Below are positions 1 to 5,455 of a stretch of DNA of 6,163 nt, piece after piece. Origin of the DNA: Lachnospiraceae bacterium (GTDB taxonomy: Bacteria > Bacillota > Clostridia > Lachnospirales > Lachnospiraceae); contig JAAUZS010000110.1 in assembly GCA_014804495.1 (NCBI GenBank), positions 13,472-19,634 on the forward strand, in the 5' to 3' direction. Below the pieces are notes generated by a model. That model ran no database searches. It was not told the DNA's origin and saw only the letters and a list, made by a program, of their open reading frames with translations. The position numbers and the translations under genes are program-made. Within the stretch, counting starts at the first letter, position 1. The number at the start of each line of letters is the position of its first letter.

Positions 1-44
1 TTTTTGCGTGGACTTCCTGTAATAACAACAATTTTTTTACTCAT
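1..44 (-). CDS. NADPH-dependent FMN reductase / flavodoxin-like protein, N-terminus only
   Basis: Only the first 14 codons lie in the window; the rest runs off the left edge. They read MSKKIVVITGSPRK, a short beta-strand followed by GSPR, which is the typical start of the NADPH-dependent FMN reductase and flavodoxin-like families, where this turn holds the FMN phosphate. The ATG at 44-42 is preceded by a good ribosome binding site (AAGGAGAG on the minus strand, 53-60). The gene is divergent from the HxlR regulator at 241, and an HxlR regulator next to a flavin-dependent reductase is a common pairing for redox, quinone or aldehyde stress. The exact substrate, and whether the protein is a reductase or an iron-sulfur flavoprotein, cannot be judged from 14 residues. 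Confidence 0.72.
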   Translation of the reverse strand, partial: MSKKIVVITGSPRK

Positions 45-88
45 AGAATCTTCTCTCCTTTACTCCTTATCGTTTACCTTTTACTGCC

Positions 89-117
89 TTGACTTATTTT
101 GCAGTTCATACTATGAT
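89..117 (+). promoter_or_regulatory. Sigma-A promoter reading towards the HxlR gene
   Basis: TTGACT (89-94) and TATGAT (112-117) are separated by 17 bases, a close match to the vegetative consensus at ideal spacing. Transcription would start near 124 and give a leader of about 117 bases before the HxlR start codon. Both inverted repeats of this intergenic region would then lie downstream of the start site, where a bound regulator could act as a roadblock. A second possible start is the extended -10 TGTTATATA (176-184) inside the larger palindrome. Confidence 0.5.
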
Positions 118-143
118 ATTAGCATGGACTAAACTAATTACAA
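116..143 (-). promoter_or_regulatory. Possible promoter of the flavoprotein gene
   Basis: On the minus strand, TTGTAA (143-138) is followed 16 bases later by TAATAT (121-116); each matches the sigma-A consensus at four of six positions. A start here would give a leader of roughly 65 bases. It overlaps the -10 of the rightward promoter at 89-117, so the two polymerases would compete. The match is weak and other placements are possible. Confidence 0.3.
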
Positions 144-168
144 GTACGCACATTCAGGTGCGATACTT
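142..168. repeat. Inverted repeat AAGTACGCAC / GTGCG-A-TACTT
   Basis: CGCAC (147-151) and GTGCG (158-162) pair across six bases. The match continues outward as AAGTA (142-146) and TACTT (164-168) if one extra A at 163 is allowed. Its outer half-site shares the TACTT core with the larger palindrome at 177-208, so it may be a secondary operator of the same regulator, or an RNA hairpin in the HxlR leader. Confidence 0.4.
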
Positions 169-176
169 ACCGCAAT

Positions 177-208
177 GTTATATACTTACCTAAAGGAAAG
201 TATATAAC
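177..208. promoter_or_regulatory. Palindromic operator candidate for the HxlR regulator
   Basis: GTTATATACTT (177-187) and AAGTATATAAC (198-208) are perfect 11-bp inverted arms. The symmetry continues inward as ACC/GGA with one mismatch, giving 14-bp arms around TAAA. The half-site ATACTTACC (182-190) is repeated directly at 163-171, 19 bases away. HxlR-family regulators are winged-helix dimers that bind AT-rich palindromes next to their own gene, and QsrR of Staphylococcus uses a GTATA/TATAC-type site, which resembles these arms. Binding of this particular protein is inferred from position and symmetry. Confidence 0.6.
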
Positions 209-240
209 CCACAGGCTGAAAAAAGGAGCATTGAAATCAT

Positions 241-573
241 ATGGAAAAACGCTGTATTTCACAAGAATGTTTGAATGAAACAGGTTTCAGCTATACCTTA
301 TCTTTAATCAACGGAAAATATAAAATGACGATTCTTTATACTTTAATGGAGTTCGGGATTGTCCGCTTTAATGAAATGAAAAAATATATCGGTGATATCT
401 CCTACAAAACTTTAAGCTCTACGCTGAAAGAACTGGAAGCCGACAAGCTTGTACACAGGGAAGAGTATCCGCAGATTCCGCCCAAAGTAGAGTACAGCCT
501 GACGGAACGCGGAAAATCTCTGATGCCTATTTTAGACGGAATGTGCGAATGGGGCAACCGGAACAGAATCTAA
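241..573 (+). CDS. HxlR-family winged-helix transcriptional regulator
   Basis: This 110-residue protein has the usual length and layout of the HxlR (DUF24) family. The core runs from about residue 15 to 105 and includes GKYKMTILYTL (residues 26-36), RFNEMKK (42-48), a recognition-helix region ISYKTLSSTLKELEADKLV, and the wing PPKVEYSLTERGKSL. The family comprises MarR-like dimeric DNA-binding proteins, several of which (YodB, HypR, QsrR) sense quinones, aldehydes or disulfide stress through a cysteine near the N-terminus. Cys5, Cys10 and Cys102 are present here, and Cys5 or Cys10 lies where the sensing cysteine is expected. The ATG at 241 has a purine-rich site AAAAGGAG (221-228), slightly far from the start. 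The gene is divergent from a flavoprotein gene, its probable target, with a palindromic operator between them. Its TAA overlaps the stop codon of the convergent fic gene. The inducer is unknown. Confidence 0.9.
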   Translation: MEKRCISQECLNETGFSYTLSLINGKYKMTILYTLMEFGIVRFNEMKKYIGDISYKTLSSTLKELEADKLVHREEYPQIPPKVEYSLTERGKSLMPILDGMCEWGNRNRI

Positions 574-1454
574 ATTCCAAAATAATCCAGATACGCCTTA
601 TACTTATCCTGCGCCGACAAGCAGGTGTCTCTTAGATATCCTCTTTCCCGCTTCCATTCTTTTAAACCACGATAATAATACATTTTTATATTGTCCTCTA
701 TAATAAACGGAACAATATTGTATTTTAAACATTCCTTAAACATAATCAATCTGCCGACGCGTCCATTTCCATCCTGAAAAGGATGCACCCGCTCAAATTG
801 CACATGAAATTCCAGAATATCTTCCAATGTTTTATCATTTTTTCGATTATATTCAGAAAGTAATCTCTTCATCTCACCGGATACTTGCTCCGGTAACGCA
901 GTAGGTAATCCCCCTACTTCATTTGCCCGCTTCTTATAATCCCCTACGGCAAACCAGCCAAGTCTCGAATCACTCGTTCCGGTTTTTAATATGAAATGCA
1001 ATTCCTTTATAAATTTTTCCGATAATGTAACTTTGGCATCATCGATAATTCTATCTATGCATCTAAAATGATTGACCGTTTCAATCACATCATCTACACT
1101 TAACGCGCCATCTTCCACACAAATTGTATTTGTTTCAAAAATATAACGGGTCTGATCATGTGTCAATCGACTACCCTCAATGTGGTTAGAATTATAAGTC
1201 AGTTCAATCTGTGTTTTATGATAAATCCCACCGGAATATTTTCGCCTTTTCTCATCCTGTAAAACTTCTAATAATGTAATAGGCTCTTTTTCCTTCTTAT
1301 TCAGACGCTCAGGTTTACAGGCTTCTTCCGGTATATTCCATGTCTTTCCGGTAAGAAACGCACCATCCACCCGACCATTAGCACAATAATTTCTCACGCT
1401 GCGTTCAGAAACATTCCACTTTTTAGCTATTTCTGCAACAGAAAGATATCCCAT
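570..1454 (-). CDS. Class II Fic-domain protein (probable AMPylase) with N-terminal helix-turn-helix
   Basis: A 294-residue protein. Residues 1-48 form a small helix-turn-helix of MerR/excisionase style (LSVAEIAKKWNVSERSVRNY, then a short wing around GKTWNIP). The Fic core spans about 75-270 and carries the complete catalytic motif HPFQDGNGRVGR (224-235), with His224 as general base and Asp228 as the metal ligand. A beta-hairpin flap lies at GDYKKRANEVGG (171-182). Residues 89-94 (SNHIEG) match the [S/T]xxxE[G/N] inhibitory helix upstream of the core, which makes it a class II Fic whose Glu93 should block the ATP site. Such enzymes transfer AMP to target hydroxyls; the target is unknown. I chose the ATG at 1454 over the GTG at 1475 because a strong GGAGGA site (1461-1466) sits 6 bases before it and would be coding otherwise. 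No separate antitoxin gene adjoins it. It may repress itself through the sites upstream. Confidence 0.92.
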   Translation of the reverse strand: MGYLSVAEIAKKWNVSERSVRNYCANGRVDGAFLTGKTWNIPEEACKPERLNKKEKEPITLLEVLQDEKRRKYSGGIYHKTQIELTYNSNHIEGSRLTHDQTRYIFETNTICVEDGALSVDDVIETVNHFRCIDRIIDDAKVTLSEKFIKELHFILKTGTSDSRLGWFAVGDYKKRANEVGGLPTALPEQVSGEMKRLLSEYNRKNDKTLEDILEFHVQFERVHPFQDGNGRVGRLIMFKECLKYNIVPFIIEDNIKMYYYRGLKEWKRERGYLRDTCLSAQDKYKAYLDYFGI

Positions 1455-1502
1455 ATCTTTTCCTCCGAAATACACTTAATTAATCTCTGTAATCTGATAA
1501 AT

Positions 1503-1511
1503 AGTATATCA
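1503..1511 (-). promoter_or_regulatory. Extended -10 promoter of the fic gene
   Basis: The minus strand reads TGATATACT: a TGn extension plus TATACT, five of six to the -10 consensus. There is no good -35, which fits an extended -10 promoter. The predicted start is near 1496, about 40 bases upstream of the fic ATG at 1454. The operator-like arm 1512-1525 begins directly upstream and covers the spacer. Confidence 0.45.
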
Positions 1512-1574
1512 CGTTATCGGCAAAATATCCACTTTTCGTATTTATTATTTATAGTTTTTTGCCGATAACGGCAA
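1508..1574. promoter_or_regulatory. Paired operator-like sites upstream of fic (14-bp perfect inverted repeat)
   Basis: CGTTATCGGCAAAA (1512-1525) and TTTTGCCGATAACG (1557-1570) are exact reverse complements separated by 31 bases. The right-hand copy is itself a palindrome, TTGCCG-ATAA-CGGCAA (1559-1574). The left-hand copy, read on the minus strand, is TTGCCGATAACGTGAT (1523-1508) and matches 13 of 16 positions. These are therefore two copies of one 16-bp dyad in opposite orientation, centres about 51 bp apart, close to five helical turns. The left copy abuts the fic -10. Neither hairpin is followed by a T-run on either strand, so a terminator is unlikely. The bound protein is inferred to be the fic helix-turn-helix or another regulator. 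Confidence 0.65.
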
Positions 1575-1633
1575 TTCAAAAGGATTGAAATCAATGTAGT
1601 TTCGTAAAACGTTGTTGACCAATCCAGTTAATA

Positions 1634-2449
1634 TTATTTCAAATCTATTGAAAAGCATTTATCCTGTGCATCAACAACATAAAGGACATCATCTTTGAGG
1701 AAATACCTGCTCAAATACGCCGGCAGCGAAAATTCACCTATAATATCCCACTCTTTTCCGTCATTTGCGGACTGATATAACCGAAATCTGTACTCACTGC
1801 TATTAATTTTCATATCCAAAATCAGATATGCATTTTTACCTTCCCGCTCAAACACCGGTGCAAAACCGTTGCAGTTGTCCACTGACTCATCTACCACATA
1901 GGGTTCCCATGTCTGCCCGCCATCCTGCGTATGGTAAAGATAGCTGCTGTTCCGGAGTGCAACACCAATATACCCTGTATCCTCAGAACTCATCGTCAAG
2001 CTGTTAGGATAACTATCCAGTTGACTGCTTATGTCAATTTCCTCATAAGAATCCCACCCATCGTCAGTTCGGTACAATATCTTATACATTTGTCCCATCG
2101 CAGGGGAACTGCAATACAGGATACTTCCATGGGTTTCATCAATCATACTTATGTAAACCTGGTTGGTAGTGTCATATTCTATGGGAATCTCCAGTTTGAT
2201 ATTACCTTCTTCATCCGATGATCTTACTTCTATCACAGCCTCGCCGAAACTGGCAGTATAGAAACCATCACTCTCAACATTGTTGTCCAACTCGGTCAGT
2301 TCCAGAATTGGTATATCACTATATTTCTGTGCCGTTTCTGTGCTTCCGCAGCCATACAATATCAGTGTCAATGCCAGTGCTAATGTTAGAATTATAGTGT
2401 ATTTTATTATTTTCACATTACTTTTCATAATTTTATTCCGGCTGTTCAT
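1634..2449 (-). CDS. Putative lipoprotein with Asp-box (BNR/sialidase-type) motifs
   Basis: A 271-residue protein with a basic N-terminus, a hydrophobic stretch (about residues 17-32) and a plausible lipobox LYGC ending at Cys34. It should therefore be lipid-anchored outside the membrane after signal peptidase II cleavage. The mature part has an exact Asp-box, TQDGGQTW (174-181), a second, SANDGKEW (227-234), and a weaker one, TDDGWDSY (128-135). This pattern marks beta-propeller folds such as sialidases and YCF48-like proteins. The protein is short for a full catalytic sialidase and no catalytic residues were recognised, so a structural or binding role is more likely. The ATG at 2449 was chosen because TAGGAG (2454-2459) precedes it by 4-5 bases; an extended upstream reading exists but has no such support. 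It overlaps the acetyltransferase end by 17 bases, suggesting translational coupling. No clear terminator follows. Confidence 0.75.
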   Translation of the reverse strand: MNSRNKIMKSNVKIIKYTIILTLALALTLILYGCGSTETAQKYSDIPILELTELDNNVESDGFYTASFGEAVIEVRSSDEEGNIKLEIPIEYDTTNQVYISMIDETHGSILYCSSPAMGQMYKILYRTDDGWDSYEEIDISSQLDSYPNSLTMSSEDTGYIGVALRNSSYLYHTQDGGQTWEPYVVDESVDNCNGFAPVFEREGKNAYLILDMKINSSEYRFRLYQSANDGKEWDIIGEFSLPAYLSRYFLKDDVLYVVDAQDKCFSIDLK

Positions 2450-3035
2450 CGAATCTCCTATCCTTAAAGTAATATTCTTCATCGTATTCATTGATTTCCC
2501 TATACACTTTGCAGGGACTTCCAAATGCTATTACATTTGCCGGTATATCCTTCGTTACAACTGAGCCTGCTCCAATCACAGAATTTTCTCCGATTATAAC
2601 TCCCGGCAAAACAACTACATTTGCTCCAATCCATACATTGTCCTCAATTGTAATAGGAAATGAATACATGCCATCTGCACGATGCTTTGGATGAACAGGG
2701 TGCCCTGTTGTACACAAGGTTACATTAGGCCCTATAAGGACATTCTTTCCTATTGTTATTTTCCAATCGTCAATCAAGGTCAGATTCATGTTTGCATATG
2801 TACCGTCACCGATTGACACATATTTCCCAACTGCCGCCGTAAGCGGAGGTACAATCCATACATTTTCCCCGACATTTCCAAACATTTCCTTAAGTAGCGC
2901 CGCACGTTCACCCATACTCTCCGGAGGCAAACTGTTAAACTTGCTTACAATACCTTTTGTATGCGCCTGCAGAGCCATATTTTCTTCGTCGTCACCCCAT
3001 AGATATCCCTTTTTCATTTTCTCCTGCTCTGTCAT
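2433..3035 (-). CDS. Sugar O-acetyltransferase (LacA / maltose acetyltransferase family)
   Basis: A 200-residue protein of the usual length for this family. The N-terminal part (residues 1-55) is the helical maltose-acetyltransferase region, with LWGDDEENMALQAHTKGIVSKFN-type spacing. The rest is a left-handed beta-helix of hexapeptide repeats, seen in VWIGANVVVLPGVIIGENSVIGAGSVVTKDIPANVIAFGSP (134-174). The signature YANMNLTLIDD (80-90) and the catalytic-site segment TTGHPVHP, with His112 as the expected general base, are intact. These enzymes move acetyl from acetyl-CoA to a sugar hydroxyl in the cytoplasm and act as trimers. The natural acceptor is unknown; detoxification of non-metabolised sugars is one proposed role in the family. 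The ATG at 3035 has an ideal AAGGAGGT (3041-3048) at 5 bases, placed inside the 3' end of the transporter gene. It is the middle gene of the operon. Confidence 0.92.
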   Translation of the reverse strand: MTEQEKMKKGYLWGDDEENMALQAHTKGIVSKFNSLPPESMGERAALLKEMFGNVGENVWIVPPLTAAVGKYVSIGDGTYANMNLTLIDDWKITIGKNVLIGPNVTLCTTGHPVHPKHRADGMYSFPITIEDNVWIGANVVVLPGVIIGENSVIGAGSVVTKDIPANVIAFGSPCKVYREINEYDEEYYFKDRRFDEQPE

Positions 3036-4392
3036 TTCTTACCTCCTTCACAGTTAAATCTTTAACCCAATTATATTTTTTATAATGCTTCCACACAGCT
3101 AACAGTTTCAACATTTCATCCATATGGATTATAAAATAAACCGCCAAAACAGGCAAGTCCAGTACAAATGCCGCTAAAAGTCCCAGCGGAACAACAATTC
3201 CCCACATGACAACAGCATCGCACACAAGACCGAATTTCGAATCGCCGCCGGCGCAGAAAATACCTCCGATGGTAGTACTGTTAACAGATTTCCCGATAAC
3301 ATAATAAGAGCATATAATCAACATCCACTTAAGATAATCCTTCGCAGCCGGCGTCAGATTTGCAAAGCGAATAATCATCGGACTAACCGCCAATAGGAGC
3401 AAACCTGTTATCGCACCGCTGACAATGGATAATCTGGTAACAAGACCTCCATATTCCTTAGCACGCTCCAGATTGCCCGCCCCCAGCTCGTTACCCACTA
3501 AAATACTGCCTCCGCTGCCCACTCCCATACAGAAACATATCAACAGATTTTTCGTCACGTTTACAATTGTATTAGCGGCTACCGCATCGGAACCTAAATG
3601 ACCAATGATAACAGAGCCCATGGTAAAACCAATACCCCAGACAATCTCATTACCTAATATAGGTGTGGTATACTTCCAAAAAATTCTCCACAACTCCTGG
3701 TTCCCATGCAGTAAATATTTTAATCTGGTTTTTACCACGCCCTTTTTCTTCAGGACAGCCAATATACAGACAAATTCAATCACTCTTGTAATGACAGTGG
3801 CCAAAGCCGCTCCCTGCACTCCCATACAAGGCATTCCAAACAAACCGTAAATCAGTACGGCGTTTAATCCGATATTTAATACTACACTACAGGAACCGAT
3901 TATGGTTGAATGCAAGGTTTGTCCGGTATTGCGCATGATACAGGAATAAACAGGTGATATTCCATTCAAAAGATAGGATAGACTCACTGCCCTGAGATAT
4001 TTGGCACCATAGTCTATTAACGCCGTTTCCGTAGTAAACAGACGCATAATCATTTCCGGAATACAAGCCGTAGCAAGAGTAAACAAAAGCGAAAGAATCA
4101 GTGTCAGCTTTATTACTAATGCCAATATCTGTTCCATTGTATCCACATCTTTCTTTCCCCAATACTGGGCAGCAAAGACATTCTCCCCAATCGTCAGGGT
4201 AAGCAAAAACAGACTGAATACAAAATATACATTACCTGCCAGAGAAATCGCTGACATGGCATCCTGACTTAAACTTCCCAGCATAACAGCATCGGAAACA
4301 CTCACCAAAGCTCCCATCAACTGCCCGAATGCCATAGGCAAAACTAACGCAAATAATTCTTTATAAAATCCTCTGTTCTTTTCTTTACTCAA
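2992..4392 (-). CDS. MATE-family multidrug/cation antiporter
   Basis: A 466-residue membrane protein with two MatE halves (about residues 15-210 and 235-435) and roughly twelve hydrophobic segments. MATE transporters export cationic drugs, toxins or metabolites using a sodium or proton gradient. Family-typical stretches include LVLPMAFGQLMGALVSVSD (17-35) and VGNELGAGNLERAKEYG (299-315), the conserved loop that opens the second half. The start is a TTG at 4392 with GGAAGG about 9 bases upstream; the next in-frame ATG (residue 20) would remove part of the first membrane helix. The C-terminal 14 residues (from 453) are translated from DNA that also encodes the start of the acetyltransferase, so this tail may be functionally neutral. 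It is the first gene of a three-gene operon, divergent from an AraC-type regulator. The substrate cannot be told from sequence. Confidence 0.93.
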   Translation of the reverse strand: MSKEKNRGFYKELFALVLPMAFGQLMGALVSVSDAVMLGSLSQDAMSAISLAGNVYFVFSLFLLTLTIGENVFAAQYWGKKDVDTMEQILALVIKLTLILSLLFTLATACIPEMIMRLFTTETALIDYGAKYLRAVSLSYLLNGISPVYSCIMRNTGQTLHSTIIGSCSVVLNIGLNAVLIYGLFGMPCMGVQGAALATVITRVIEFVCILAVLKKKGVVKTRLKYLLHGNQELWRIFWKYTTPILGNEIVWGIGFTMGSVIIGHLGSDAVAANTIVNVTKNLLICFCMGVGSGGSILVGNELGAGNLERAKEYGGLVTRLSIVSGAITGLLLLAVSPMIIRFANLTPAAKDYLKWMLIICSYYVIGKSVNSTTIGGIFCAGGDSKFGLVCDAVVMWGIVVPLGLLAAFVLDLPVLAVYFIIHMDEMLKLLAVWKHYKKYNWVKDLTVKEVRNDRAGENEKGISMG

Positions 4393-4477
4393 AACGAATT
4401 TCCTTCCTTTATCTGTCCTTCAATATCACCAATATATCTTAAAAACACCTTTATTTAAATAGGTTATTTACCGATTT

Positions 4478-4486
4478 ACTATAACA
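4478..4486 (-). promoter_or_regulatory. Extended -10 promoter of the MATE operon
   Basis: The minus strand reads TGTTATAGT, a TGn extension followed by TATAGT (five of six). There is no convincing -35. It is about 85 bases upstream of the TTG start at 4392 and overlaps the palindrome at 4483-4492. Confidence 0.4.
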
Positions 4487-4492
4487 ATTGTT
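4483..4492. repeat. Palindrome AACAATTGTT between divergent promoters
   Basis: A perfect 10-bp dyad lying between the -10 of the leftward MATE operon (4478-4483) and the -10 of the rightward AraC gene (4503-4508). It is a possible regulator site. AraC proteins usually bind direct repeats rather than dyads, so the assignment to the neighbouring regulator is tentative. Confidence 0.35.
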
Positions 4493-4499
4493 CATATCG

Positions 4500-4508
4500 T
4501 GCTATAAT
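4500..4508 (+). promoter_or_regulatory. Extended -10 promoter of the AraC-family gene
   Basis: TGCTATAAT combines a TGn extension with a perfect TATAAT (4503-4508). No good -35 is placed 16-18 bases upstream, as expected for an extended -10 or activator-dependent promoter. The start would be near 4515, giving a short leader of about 26 bases to the ATG at 4541. Confidence 0.6.
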
Positions 4509-4540
4509 AAGGTACAGAAATACGAGAGAGGTATTTGGCT

Positions 4541-5416
4541 ATGCGGCTTCGTTTTGACAAATCGGAACATGTATTTTACAACAAATCGGATTTTCCAGTA
4601 TACATTCGTCCGGGTATTCTATCGCATTATCCAAACTATGCCGCAGAAAGTCATTGGCATGATGACATAGAATTTATTGTTATTTTGTCGGGAAGCATGG
4701 ACTACAATGTGAACGGGGAAATATTGACTTTGCGTGAGGGAGAGGGAATTTTTGTCAATTCCAGACAGTTCCATTATGGCTTTTCCGCCAAGCATCTGGA
4801 ATGTAATTTCATCTGCATTCTTTTACACCCTGTATTGCTTTGCTCTACACAATACATTGAGCAAAAATTTGTATTACCGATAACCACCAATGCGGCCATT
4901 CCGTATCATAAGCTCTCAGGCAATTCTGCATGGGAAAAACAGGTATTAGATTATTTACTGGAAATATATGAATGTCTGGACACGGATACAATGGAGCTTA
5001 AGGCGCAAAGTCTGTTTGGAAATCTTTGGGTAGAATTATATACACACCTGGATACTCGGAAAACGATTTCTTCCATACAGAATCATCACCTTAACTCCCT
5101 ACAGCAAATGATCTCTTTTATTCAGAACCATTACAAAGAAAAAATCAGTCTTGCAGATATTTGCAGAACCGGAAATGTGGGAAAAACTACCTGCTCAACT
5201 ATTTTTATGAAATATACGAATCAGACGCCCATTGAGTATCTGACAGATTATCGTCTGCGAAAAAGCATTGACTTAATGGCGTCCACCGATATGCCCCTTT
5301 CTGAGATCAGCTATAAAACCGGGTTCTCAGGAGCCAGTTACTTCGCAGAAACATTTCGCAAAAGATTTGGATGCAGTCCCAGTGAATACCGAAAAAAATT
5401 ATTTCTTTCACTATAA
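4541..5416 (+). CDS. AraC-family transcriptional regulator with cupin sensor domain
   Basis: A 291-residue protein of normal length for the family. Residues about 20-110 form a cupin-like ligand domain, marked by SHWHDDIEFIVILSGSMDY (37-55) and the following LREGEGIFVN turn. Residues about 187-286 are the paired helix-turn-helix DNA-binding domain: the first around SLADICRTGNVGKTTCSTIF (203-222), the second around PLSEISYKTGFSGASYFAETFRKRFGCSP (252-280), ending in the usual SEYRK. Members of this subgroup often respond to sugars or small metabolites and activate an adjacent operon. The ATG at 4541 is preferred to the TTG at 4535 because GAGAGAGG (4524-4531) is 9 bases from the former and only 3 from the latter. 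It is divergent from the MATE/acetyltransferase/lipoprotein operon, its most likely target. The ligand is unknown. Confidence 0.93.
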   Translation: MRLRFDKSEHVFYNKSDFPVYIRPGILSHYPNYAAESHWHDDIEFIVILSGSMDYNVNGEILTLREGEGIFVNSRQFHYGFSAKHLECNFICILLHPVLLCSTQYIEQKFVLPITTNAAIPYHKLSGNSAWEKQVLDYLLEIYECLDTDTMELKAQSLFGNLWVELYTHLDTRKTISSIQNHHLNSLQQMISFIQNHYKEKISLADICRTGNVGKTTCSTIFMKYTNQTPIEYLTDYRLRKSIDLMASTDMPLSEISYKTGFSGASYFAETFRKRFGCSPSEYRKKLFLSL

Positions 5417-5421
5417 TTATG

Positions 5422-5455
5422 ATTGACTCATTCAGTCAATAGTTTTCTATTCTTT
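5422..5455 (+). terminator. Weak intrinsic terminator after the AraC gene
   Basis: ATTGACT (5422-5428) and AGTCAAT (5434-5440) form a 7-bp stem with loop CATTC, six bases after the AraC stop codon. The following AGTTTTCTATTCTTTCT is pyrimidine-rich but not a clean T-run, and the stem is AT-rich, so efficiency is doubtful. A further 14-bp palindrome, TTTCTATATAGAAA (5453-5466), lies across the stop codon of the convergent gene. Confidence 0.45.

Noticed and set aside
1455..1475. Seven-residue N-terminal extension of the Fic protein from a GTG start
   Set aside because: The extension is encoded by the ribosome binding site GGAGGA itself, and the ATG at 1454 is ideally spaced from it.
1559..1574. 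Hairpin TTGCCG-ATAA-CGGCAA read as an intrinsic terminator of the lipoprotein operon
   Set aside because: On the minus strand the stem is followed by A residues and on the plus strand the T-run precedes it, so neither strand has the stem plus T-run order.
1582..1625. GGATTG/CAATCC inverted repeat and nested small palindromes after the lipoprotein stop
   Set aside because: The loop is long, the stems are short and no T-run follows on the minus strand, so it is not a convincing terminator.
2450..2524. 25-residue N-terminal extension of the lipoprotein
   Set aside because: It lies wholly inside the acetyltransferase gene, has no supported ribosome site, and would place the signal peptide far from the N-terminus.
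3887..4162. Open frame of 91 codons on the minus strand within the transporter gene
   Set aside because: It is an out-of-frame shadow of the MATE gene with no family resemblance and no good ribosome binding site.
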